NCBI GenBank assembly: GCA_029821455.1
Contig: JALGTI010000053.1
Coordinates: 1-13,446, forward strand
DNA length: 13,446 bases
Direction of reading: 5' to 3'
DNA from: Candidatus Zipacnadia bacterium
GTDB taxonomy: Bacteria; Armatimonadota; Zipacnadia; Zipacnadales; Zipacnadaceae
Below the pieces are notes generated by a model, which was given only the letters and a program-made list of their open reading frames with translations, ran no database searches and was not told the origin of the DNA. Position numbers and translations under genes: made by a program. Position 1 is the stretch's first letter. Every line of letters begins with the position of its first letter. This document shows positions 1 to 6,804 of the stretch, one piece after another.

Positions 1-2073
1 TGCCGTCGCCTGGGGATGGGCTGGGCAGCAGGGGTCATCGGCGGACTGATATATGGCTACTCTGGCTTCTTCATCACTCGTGTGCTCTACATTACAGTGC
101 TGGAAGCGGCTGCGTGGCTTCCGCTGATCGTGTGTTGTGTGCACAGCGGGCTGACCACCGGGAACATCCGCTGGTTCGTGGGCGGAGCCATGGCCATGGC
201 CATGGCAATCCTGGCTGGACACCCTCAGATTGTCCTGTATGAAGCAATTGTCGTCGTGCTTGTGGTGCTCTTCTATCTCAGCGGCATCTGGCGACTTTCC
301 CACCCGCTGCGGGTACGTGTCAAACGGAGTCTGGTAGTTGTTGCTGTTGTCTTGATTCTGGGTGCAGGGGTGGCAGCGGCGCAACTGCTGCCGACGCGAG
401 CTCTCGCCCAGTTTGGCGGCCGCCGGGCCGAGGTCACCCCCGCGTATCTACGCGAGCTTGCTATGACGCCACGCAACCTGGCCTATATGGTCCACCCTTA
501 CATCTTTGGTTCTGCAGCAAACCACACGTACTTCGGGGGCGACCACTACTATGAGGTGTGTGGTTATGCGGGGGCTCTGGCCCTGCCTCTGGCGATTCTG
601 GGCCTATGCTACTGGCGCCGCCGAACAAAGTGGTTCGCGTTGTTCGTTGTAATTATGGGGTTCGGGATGGCACTTGCGAATCAGAACCCGCTGTATGAAC
701 TGCTGCCAAGCGTCCCGGGGCTGAATCTGTTCCGGGGCCCGGGGCGGTGGCTGTTTGTCTCCACCTTGGGCATAGCTATGCTGGCGGCAATGGGCGCAGA
801 GGCACTGCGCGAGAGGCGGCCTCAGGCTGGCCGTCTGCTTGCATGGCTTTCAGGGGCCGGGCTGGGGGGAATGCTGGTTGTCTCAGTTGGGGTGCGATGC
901 TTACAGGCACCACTGACGACGCTGTTGGCGGCGCAGCTTCGCGGGAGAGACTTGACGGCGGGCGAGATCGCGATCCGTGCGCAGGTGAAGTACCAGTTCA
1001 TCTGTGATAGACTCAGTATTGGGGACACGTTCTGGTTTATCCTGGCTCTGGGCTTGCTAGCTTTGGTCATCTGTGGTCTCTGGAGTGTCAAAGGAAAGGG
1101 GCAATCCGGTAAGTGCAGTATATTGCTCTGCCTGGCGCTAGCGGCAGAGCTATTTGTCTTCGGCGACCACTACAACGGCGTCTGCAATCCGACTTACTAC
1201 ACGGAGAAGCCATATCTAGCCAGGCAAATAGCCAACGACTCGAAGTGGGGGCGAGTGTACAGCGATGCCCGGCTCTTCAAGATTGACTTCAAGGGACCTG
1301 ACTACCGTGGCTGTGCAAGTGGCGATGTGTCTCCATACTTCGCTGAGCGGGAGACACTGCGGCCCAACCGGCCGGCGCTGTGGGGCCTGCACTGCGCGGA
1401 CGGGCAGTATGGCCTGGTGCCCCAGCGGCAGTACGATCTGCTGGAAGGGTATGTCCAGGAGGCCCTGGCTGGGAAGCGAGGGAGTGTAGAACACCCCCTG
1501 ACGATACTAAGGATGCTGGGCGTGCGTTACTTGCTCGTGCCTGCAGATGACCCGCCTGCGGGCGTCATTCCGGACGGGGCGACTGCGGGCCCGATTGCCA
1601 CGAAACTGCTGGATGGGATGCCGCGCTGTTGGGTGCCTCAGGAGATAATCACGTGTAGGAGTGGGGGAGAGGCGCTAGCTAGAATCATTGACGAGGATTT
1701 CGATCCAGCCAGGCAGGTAGTCGTCGAGGGGATGGATGAGCCGATGCTACAAGGATCGGGGCAGGTGATTGTCATCAGTGAGGTGCCTGCTCTTGTGCGT
1801 CTGAAAGCCGATATGCAGAGTCGCGGACTTGTGGTGCTGAATGATGCCTACAATCCCAACTGGCAAGCGACTATAGATGGCCAGCGCACGCCAGTCCTGG
1901 TGGCAAACTACATTCTGCGGGGTCTTGTTGTGCCTGAGGGAGAGCATCTAGTAGAATTCAGATATGTCTCGCAGCCCCTGCGAGTCGGCGCGCTGCTAAG
2001 CCTGCTCTCCGTATTGGCATTGTGTATCCTGTGGGGCCTCGGAAGGCGCGCAACGCCGGAGGCTGGCCAGTGA
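1..2073 (+). CDS. YfhO-family polytopic membrane protein (5' truncated), probable GT-C-like glycosyltransferase
   Basis: The frame is open from the first base, so the N-terminus lies outside the window and 690 residues are visible. The first ATG at 16 falls inside a hydrophobic stretch and is unlikely to be the true start. Many membrane segments occupy the first ~370 residues and one closes the C-terminus. Family-like landmarks are AGHPQ (about visible residue 72), the NPLYELLPSVPGLNLFRGPGRW region after the mid-protein helices, and a C-terminal soluble domain with YNPNWQATIDG followed by a VPEGEHLVEFRY-type strand, as in YfhO proteins. YfhO of Bacillus is thought to transfer sugars from undecaprenyl phosphate to an extracytoplasmic acceptor; the same role here is inference. 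The stop TGA overlaps the GTG start of the glycosyltransferase that follows, so translation is probably coupled. A small in-frame (GCCATG)3 repeat at 187-204 encodes Ala-Met repeats. Confidence 0.82.
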   Translation, partial: CRRLGMGWAAGVIGGLIYGYSGFFITRVLYITVLEAAAWLPLIVCCVHSGLTTGNIRWFVGGAMAMAMAILAGHPQIVLYEAIVVVLVVLFYLSGIWRLSHPLRVRVKRSLVVVAVVLILGAGVAAAQLLPTRALAQFGGRRAEVTPAYLRELAMTPRNLAYMVHPYIFGSAANHTYFGGDHYYEVCGYAGALALPLAILGLCYWRRRTKWFALFVVIMGFGMALANQNPLYELLPSVPGLNLFRGPGRWLFVSTLGIAMLAAMGAEALRERRPQAGRLLAWLSGAGLGGMLVVSVGVRCLQAPLTTLLAAQLRGRDLTAGEIAIRAQVKYQFICDRLSIGDTFWFILALGLLALVICGLWSVKGKGQSGKCSILLCLALAAELFVFGDHYNGVCNPTYYTEKPYLARQIANDSKWGRVYSDARLFKIDFKGPDYRGCASGDVSPYFAERETLRPNRPALWGLHCADGQYGLVPQRQYDLLEGYVQEALAGKRGSVEHPLTILRMLGVRYLLVPADDPPAGVIPDGATAGPIATKLLDGMPRCWVPQEIITCRSGGEALARIIDEDFDPARQVVVEGMDEPMLQGSGQVIVISEVPALVRLKADMQSRGLVVLNDAYNPNWQATIDGQRTPVLVANYILRGLVVPEGEHLVEFRYVSQPLRVGALLSLLSVLALCILWGLGRRATPEAGQ

Positions 2074-2795
2074 AGCCGACCATCTCCATATTCTTCCCGA
2101 TGTACAATGAGGAGGAGAATATCCGCGCCTCGGTGGAGGCCGCCCATCAGGTGCTTCCGGAGATCAGCCGCGAGTACGAGATAATCATCGTCAATGATGC
2201 CAGTGAAGACCGCACGGGCCAGATTGCCGATGAACTGGCGGCGGCTGATGCGCGGGTGAAGGCTGTTCATCACGCGAAAAATAGGGGTCTGGGAGCGGCC
2301 ATCCGCTCCGGGCTGGGGGCCAGTCGCTGCGAGGTGGTCGTGTACACCGACGGTGACCTGCCCTGTGACTTGGGATACATCAAGGAAGCTTTGCCGTTGC
2401 TCGGGCAGGCGGATGTCGTCATCGGCTACCGCACCACGAGAAGAGAGAACCTGCTGCGAGGCATCTACACAAGCGCATACAACTTTCTGATTCGGGCCCT
2501 GTTCCGCATCCGCGTCCGGGATGTGAACTTCGCCTTCAAGGTCTTCACGCGCCCGGTAGTAGAGGCGATGGACTTGCGCTCAGAGGGCTCGTTCATTGAT
2601 GCGGAGATGCTGGCTGAGGTTGTGCGCCATGGCTTTCGGATAGAGCAGATACCAATCATTTACACGCCTCGGGTTGCCGGGGTATCAACCCTGGCCAAAC
2701 CGAGGATAATTCTGAGGATATTCGGCGAGATGTTCAGATACTGGCGGCGCGAACGCCGCTTGAGCCGCAAGGGAGGCAGCCATGAGTCCAGATAA
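2070..2795 (+). CDS. Family-2 glycosyltransferase, DPM1-like (polyprenyl-phosphate sugar synthase)
   Basis: Predicted cytosolic GT-A enzyme that would load a sugar from a nucleotide donor onto a polyprenyl phosphate. I place the start at GTG 2070, giving 241 aa: GGAGG at 2058-2062 sits 7 nt upstream, GTGA overlaps the stop of the preceding gene, and the first strand (TISIFFPMYNEEENI) starts right after it. An in-frame ATG at 2022 would add 16 unrelated residues. Motifs are VNDASEDRTG (residues 41-50), NRGLGAAIRSG (71-81), the metal-binding TDGD at 93-96 and VNFAFKVF at 152-159, all typical of dolichol/polyprenol-phosphate mannose or glucose synthases. Unlike CsbB or GtrB there are no C-terminal membrane helices, only a basic tail, so membrane contact may need a partner. 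The sugar is not predictable. The 3' end overlaps the next gene by 14 nt. Confidence 0.87.
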   Translation: MKPTISIFFPMYNEEENIRASVEAAHQVLPEISREYEIIIVNDASEDRTGQIADELAAADARVKAVHHAKNRGLGAAIRSGLGASRCEVVVYTDGDLPCDLGYIKEALPLLGQADVVIGYRTTRRENLLRGIYTSAYNFLIRALFRIRVRDVNFAFKVFTRPVVEAMDLRSEGSFIDAEMLAEVVRHGFRIEQIPIIYTPRVAGVSTLAKPRIILRIFGEMFRYWRRERRLSRKGGSHESR

Positions 2796-3186
2796 GGGGA
2801 ACCTGCAATTGCTGCATTGGGTGCTGATCGCCGGGTGCGTGCTGTTTGCTGGTGGGGGCAATCTGCTACTCAAGTGGGGGATGTCGCAGATGGGAAGCGT
2901 GGCCGCAACAGAATTGCCCAAGCTTCAATACGCTCTGCAGGCCGCGTGTAGGCCCCAGATAATCGTCGGTGTGGTGCTCTACGTAGCGTCGTTCGTGATG
3001 TGGCTGTCGCTGCTCTCGATGGTAGATATTTCGTTGGTCTATCCCATCTTTATCGCTGCGGCATTTCTGCTGGTCACCGGCGGGGCAGTGGTCTGGTTCG
3101 GCGAGCGTGTAGACGCTATGCGCGCCATTGGGACCATAGTGGTGGTGGCCGGGATAGGGCTGGTGAGCCTGTCGGGGAGGGGGTGA
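2782..3186 (+). CDS. EamA/SMR-like four-helix membrane protein, possible lipid-linked sugar flippase (ArnE/ArnF-like)
   Basis: The 134-aa protein has four predicted membrane helices (about residues 12-33, 58-80, 84-106 and 113-131), the size and layout of small multidrug resistance-type proteins and of ArnE/ArnF, which flip undecaprenyl-phosphate-aminoarabinose. Helix 1 carries GGGNLLLKWGM, and helix 3 starts at LVYPIF with GERV after it, as in EamA half-transporters. The ATG at 2782 has GGGAGG 5 nt upstream and lies inside the end of the glycosyltransferase gene. Its position behind a polyprenyl-phosphate glycosyltransferase and a YfhO protein supports a flippase role; a drug or metabolite exporter is the alternative. 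The next gene converges and ends only 17 bp away. Confidence 0.8.
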   Translation: MSPDKGNLQLLHWVLIAGCVLFAGGGNLLLKWGMSQMGSVAATELPKLQYALQAACRPQIIVGVVLYVASFVMWLSLLSMVDISLVYPIFIAAAFLLVTGGAVVWFGERVDAMRAIGTIVVVAGIGLVSLSGRG

Positions 3187-3203
3187 GGAGTAGCGCTCTG
3201 CTT

Positions 3204-4085
3204 TTATGGAGCCAGGTAGAGGATAATCACCACGGCGGCTACGTAGAGGGCAACATTCAGGAGCAGCGGGCCGTCGGTAAGCAAGACGCGGTCGGGCGCG
3301 CCGCCCTGGTCTTTCTGATGCACCAGGTACAAATAGCGAAACAGCCCGTAGATGACAAAGGGAATGGTGTACATCAGGTTGTGGGTGCCCACGACATTGA
3401 TGGTGCGCTCATCAATGGTGTAGAGGCAGTATGACATCAGAGTGGAAGCGGTGACCAGCGAAATCATCTGGTCCAGCAGTTGGGGGCTGTATTCGCTGAG
3501 TATCCGGCGGTGATTGACGCCGGCGTCACCGAGGGCAACTATTTCCTGGCGCCGCTTGCTGAGAGCCAGAAACAGGGCTAATAGTAGCGTACAGATGAGT
3601 AGCCATGGAGATATTTCGACCTCAATTGCCGTCGCCCCGGCCACAGCCCTCAACACAAAGCCAGCCGCGACAGTCATCACATCCACTATCACCGTATGCT
3701 TGAGCAAGAAGTGATATGCTAGAGTGATAAGCAAGTAGGAGAGAGCTACGGCGCCTGTGGGCAGATTGATCAGACAGCACCCCACAATCCCAACCGGTGC
3801 CAGGACCATGGCAACCATGAGAGCCAGTGACACCGGGACCAGTCCGGCAGCGATGGGGCGATAGCGCTTCTGGGGATGGGCGCGATCCTCCTCGATGTCA
3901 ACTACATCATTGACCAGGTACACGCTGGCCGATAAAGCACAGAACAGGAAAAAGGTGACGATTGCGCTGAGCACGGAAGCGCGGTCGTCCATTTGCTGGG
4001 CGAAGATGAGCGCGGCGAAGACCAGCAGGTTCTTCGTCCACTGTTTGGGGCGCACAGCCCGCAGCAGGGCGATCGCCAGGCTCAA
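3204..4085 (-). CDS. UbiA-family decaprenyl-phosphate phosphoribosyltransferase-like protein
   Basis: Integral membrane prenyltransferase-fold protein that in actinobacteria (Rv3806c) transfers 5-phosphoribose from PRPP to decaprenyl phosphate, the first step to lipid-linked arabinofuranose. The sequence opens with LRAVRPKQWTKN, has the Asp-rich motif NDVVDIEED (residues 59-67) followed by RYRPIAAG, then VDVMTVAAGFVLRAVAG (134-150), SPWLL and LALSKRRQE, and ends with YLVHQK...LLTDGPLLLNV, all characteristic of this subfamily rather than of ubiquinone or heme prenyltransferases. About eight or nine helices are expected. I chose TTG 4085 (293 aa): GGGAGG lies 8-9 nt upstream and it is 1 nt past the lysS stop. 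GTG 4094 has no room for a ribosome site, and ATG 4157 lies deep in lysS. It is last in the run and probably coupled to lysS. Substrate specificity is inferred. Confidence 0.85.
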   Translation of the reverse strand: MSLAIALLRAVRPKQWTKNLLVFAALIFAQQMDDRASVLSAIVTFFLFCALSASVYLVNDVVDIEEDRAHPQKRYRPIAAGLVPVSLALMVAMVLAPVGIVGCCLINLPTGAVALSYLLITLAYHFLLKHTVIVDVMTVAAGFVLRAVAGATAIEVEISPWLLICTLLLALFLALSKRRQEIVALGDAGVNHRRILSEYSPQLLDQMISLVTASTLMSYCLYTIDERTINVVGTHNLMYTIPFVIYGLFRYLYLVHQKDQGGAPDRVLLTDGPLLLNVALYVAAVVIILYLAP

Positions 4086-4086
4086 T

Positions 4087-5565
4087 TCAATCACCCTCCC
4101 GAGGCCGCAGCAGAGGAAACAGGACGACCTCCCGCAGATTGGGATTGTCGGTGACAATCATCACCAGCCGGTCTATGCCCAGCCCCATGCCGCCGGTCGG
4201 CGGCATTCCATATTCCAGTGCCTGGAGGAAGTCTTCATCCAGCGGATGAGCTTCCTCGTCGCCTGCCAGCCGCGCCTCGGCTTGGGCCTCGAGGCGGGCA
4301 CGCTGATCCAGGGGGTCGTTCAACTCGCTGAAGGCATTCCCCAGCTCCTCGCCCCCAATGAATGGCTCAAACCGCGCGGTGAGATGTGGCTCGCCGGGCT
4401 TGCGCTTGGCCAGGGGAGACATCTCAACCGGATAATCGGTCACCAGCGTTGGCTGTATCAACTCCGGCTGCACGTAGCGGTCAAATGTCTTATCAAGAAT
4501 ATGGTACAGGGACATACCGGTCAGGTCACCCAGCTCCAGCCCTGCGCTCGCCACGGCCTTGCGGGCATGTTCATCGTCTTGCAGTTGATCGAGTTCAATT
4601 CCGGTCGCTTTATTAACAAGTTGAAGAAGCGGCGCGCGCCGCCACGGAGGTGTGAAGTCAATTTCATTGCCTTGGTAGCTGCACTGTAGCTTTCCGTGAA
4701 CCGCTTGTACCATCGTGCACACAAGTGCTTCAGTAAGCGCCATCATATCCTCAACGTCAGCGTAGGCCTGGTATGCCTCCAGCATAGTGAATTCAGGGTT
4801 GTGGCGGGTATCAATGCCCTCGTTGCGGAACATCCGCCCAATCTCGAATACCCGCTCCAGCCCGCCGACGATGAGGCGCTTCAGATACAGCTCCGGAGCG
4901 ATGCGCATATACAGTTGAGTGTCGAGGGCATTGTGGTGGGTAGTAAAGGGCCGTGCTGCCGCACCGCCGTAGATGGGTTGCAGAACCGGGGTCTCGACCT
5001 CCAGGAAGCCTCTCTCCGTCAGCATTTCCCGTGCGGCCGCAATCATCCTGGAACGGCTGCGGAAGACCTCGCGGACCTCGCGATTCATTATCAGGTCCAG
5101 GTAGCGCTGGCGGTAGCGCAATTCCTGGTCCTGCAGGCCGTGCCACTTTTCGGGCAGCGGCCGCAGGGCCTTGGCCAGAAGCGTGAAATCCTGAACCTGC
5201 ACTGTTACCTCGCCGCTGCGGGTACGAAACACGGTGCCTGTCACGCCCAGGATATCGCCCAGGTCGAGGTCTTCGAACGCCTCAAAGCGCCCCTCGCCAA
5301 GCACATCGAGCTTTGCAAACAACTGGATGCGTCCGCTAGGGTCGTGCAGGTCGGCGAAGGCTGACTTGCCATGGCCGCGGTAGGCCATCAGCCGCCCGCA
5401 GACGGAGACCTGCTGGCCCTCAAACTGCTCAAATTGATTTTCGACCTCAACAGCGAGGTGTGTGCGGGCATACTTATGGTGGGCGAAAGGGTCCTCACCC
5501 TTGGTCTGCAGCCGTCTGAGCTTCTCGCGTCTGATTTCTGATTGGTCAAGGTAGTCGTCTGGCAT
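4087..5565 (-). CDS. lysS: Lysyl-tRNA synthetase, class II
   Basis: Charges tRNA-Lys with lysine using ATP; cytosolic dimer. At 492 aa it has the usual family length. An N-terminal helix is followed by an OB-fold anticodon-binding domain (about residues 50-135), then the class II catalytic domain with motif 1 (GFLEVETPVLQ, 187-197), motif 2 (FRNEGIDTRHNPEFT, 246-260) and motif 3 (GGMGLGIDRL, 458-467). The PIYGGAAARPFTTHHNALD segment and ELGNAFSELNDP are standard lysine-pocket regions. ATG 5565 has GAGG 8-9 nt upstream, in the 13-nt gap after the AAR-like gene. The full catalytic set shows this is the housekeeping enzyme and not an EpmA/PoxA paralogue, which lacks the anticodon domain. Confidence 0.97.
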   Translation of the reverse strand: MPDDYLDQSEIRREKLRRLQTKGEDPFAHHKYARTHLAVEVENQFEQFEGQQVSVCGRLMAYRGHGKSAFADLHDPSGRIQLFAKLDVLGEGRFEAFEDLDLGDILGVTGTVFRTRSGEVTVQVQDFTLLAKALRPLPEKWHGLQDQELRYRQRYLDLIMNREVREVFRSRSRMIAAAREMLTERGFLEVETPVLQPIYGGAAARPFTTHHNALDTQLYMRIAPELYLKRLIVGGLERVFEIGRMFRNEGIDTRHNPEFTMLEAYQAYADVEDMMALTEALVCTMVQAVHGKLQCSYQGNEIDFTPPWRRAPLLQLVNKATGIELDQLQDDEHARKAVASAGLELGDLTGMSLYHILDKTFDRYVQPELIQPTLVTDYPVEMSPLAKRKPGEPHLTARFEPFIGGEELGNAFSELNDPLDQRARLEAQAEARLAGDEEAHPLDEDFLQALEYGMPPTGGMGLGIDRLVMIVTDNPNLREVVLFPLLRPREGD

Positions 5566-5578
5566 TGATCAACCTCAG

Positions 5579-6652
5579 CTATTCGTCATTGACCTGGCGG
5601 ACACGGGCTATCTGCTCTTCGGTGACGGTCTTCTCAAAGCAGCGGAAGCCGGCCAGCTTGAAGCCGTGCTTGCGAGCCAGTCCGCTGATTTCATAAACTT
5701 GCTCTAGCTTTATGTCCCGGCCCAGTGAGTAGTCTTCGGTACGGCCCTCCAGGGCCAGGATCATTGTCTCAGCCATACACGCATAAGATAGCCTCGGCGG
5801 GAAGCCGAAGTCGAAATGGAAGTCCACATTGCCCGGAACGGCAACTGCCCCGCCCTCAATTACCAGTACGTCGGGGCGCTCCTCCACGACCTGCCGTGAA
5901 ACATCGCGCGGGCGCGCCACATCGCAGACGACGGCGCCGGGCCTGAGCATATCCGGATGAATAATGGCTTGCACGGCTGCGCTGACGGCCAGGATGATCT
6001 GCGCCTCAGACAATGCCGCATCCACACTGTCACAAGCATGGACAGGAATGGCGTGGCGCGTAGCAATCTCCTCAGCCTGCGGTTGCAGGTCCTCGCCGGG
6101 CTTAGCAGCCAGCCACAATTCGGCCACTGATGGCGCCAGCAACTCGATGCACGCCTTCCCGATGGAGCCGCTGGCGCCAATGACTGCCGCCGGCGCGACG
6201 GCTGCATCGAGACCGACCAGAGCAGCCGCTTCTAGCGCTCCCTCTACGGCTGTGGCAATAGTGTAGCTATTGCCCGTGGTAACTCCGATGTCAAGCCGCT
6301 GCGCGATCGTGATGCCAGCGTCTGCGACCACCGCGGCAAACGCTCCCAACCCTACTATCTCTGCTCCCAGCTCCTGTGCTAGCTCTCCGCATCGCACGAT
6401 TTTGTCAATGCACACATCCGCTGGCTCCTCGACTAACTGCCGGGCCGTCAGCGGCAAGCCGACGAACCAGCCCCCGGTGGTCGTGCCAGTGGGGGAACGG
6501 ATGCCGGTGATCTCACTGACCACTTCCGGCCCTCTTGGTAACAGCAGCTTCTCCACCCAACGTTCGGGTAAGTACCTGACGAAGAAGTACTTGTGCTTGC
6601 GAGCGATATCGGCCACGCTGAGGGGATGGATGATGAAGGCAAATCGTGTCAC
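5579..6652 (-). CDS. Long-chain acyl-ACP reductase-like (cyanobacterial AAR family) oxidoreductase
   Basis: This 357-aa protein matches, by remembered sequence, cyanobacterial acyl-ACP reductase, which makes fatty aldehydes from acyl-ACP with NADPH. Shared blocks are EITGIRSPTG near residue 47 (EITVTSATG in AAR), TTGNSYT at 125-131 (TTGNTHT), the Rossmann nucleotide loop VIGASGSIG at 157-165 (VVGATGDIG), and YACMAETM...EG...YSLGRD near 290-314 (FACFAEAM...NFSWGRN). Cys292 falls where Synechococcus elongatus AAR has its acyl-thioester Cys294. A ~10-residue C-terminal extension is present. The start is GTG 6652, with AAGGA about 9 nt upstream and a GTGA overlap with the stop of a 51-aa ORF; lysS follows after 13 nt. 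No aldehyde-deformylating oxygenase is in the window. Such proteins are often annotated shikimate or amino-acid dehydrogenase (COG5322-type). Substrate and chain length are unknown. Confidence 0.75.
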   Translation of the reverse strand: MTRFAFIIHPLSVADIARKHKYFFVRYLPERWVEKLLLPRGPEVVSEITGIRSPTGTTTGGWFVGLPLTARQLVEEPADVCIDKIVRCGELAQELGAEIVGLGAFAAVVADAGITIAQRLDIGVTTGNSYTIATAVEGALEAAALVGLDAAVAPAAVIGASGSIGKACIELLAPSVAELWLAAKPGEDLQPQAEEIATRHAIPVHACDSVDAALSEAQIILAVSAAVQAIIHPDMLRPGAVVCDVARPRDVSRQVVEERPDVLVIEGGAVAVPGNVDFHFDFGFPPRLSYACMAETMILALEGRTEDYSLGRDIKLEQVYEISGLARKHGFKLAGFRCFEKTVTEEQIARVRQVNDE

Positions 6653-6804
6653 GTTTGTTTTTCCTTTGTCTGCTGTGGAGTGCCTAAGTAAGTTCCCGGA
6701 TCGGCGTCGTGCCGTTCCAGTAGGAAGTGCTCAGCAAACAGCCCCACCTCGGCGGTCTTGTCCCGGCCGGATGAGCCCAGACTGACGCTAAGCATATGCT
6801 TCAT
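6649..6804 (-). CDS. 51-aa small ORF, resembles the N-terminus of a family annotated 'quinate 5-dehydrogenase'; probable truncated remnant
   Basis: A minus-strand ORF fills what would otherwise be a 135-bp gap between the dus stop and the AAR-like start. ATG 6804 has AGGGG 7 nt upstream and overlaps the dus end by 17 nt; its TGA (6651-6649) overlaps the AAR-like GTG start by 4 nt. The N-terminal MLSVSLGSSGRDKTAEV and the following LLERHDAD resemble, from memory, the start (SVSLGSSKRD...EVELLGEKF.IERIGTDGD) of a roughly 300-aa family called quinate 5-dehydrogenase in Firmicutes and other genomes. The match fades after about residue 35, and the last residues (GTPQQTKEKQT) are low complexity and polar, as expected of a deletion scar. 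It could be a decayed gene whose reading frame survives as a coupling leader, or a genuine small protein. The family assignment is from recollection only. Confidence 0.5.
   Translation of the reverse strand: MKHMLSVSLGSSGRDKTAEVGLFAEHFLLERHDADPGTYLGTPQQTKEKQT

Noticed and set aside
187..204. (GCCATG)3 tandem hexanucleotide
   Set aside because: Three in-frame copies encoding Ala-Met in a membrane helix; too short to argue for phase variation, and unit changes would not shift the frame.
3187..3203. Possible bidirectional terminator between the converging genes
   Set aside because: Only a 4-bp stem including one G-T pair can be drawn before the short T run; too weak to call.
4696..5364. Long plus-strand open frame opposite lysS
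   Set aside because: It is the complement of a well-conserved lysyl-tRNA synthetase, has biased shadow composition and no recognisable motif.
6653..6787. Reading the dus to AAR-like space as an intergenic promoter region
   Set aside because: A continuous 51-codon frame with coupled ends explains the space better, and no promoter-like hexamers were seen.
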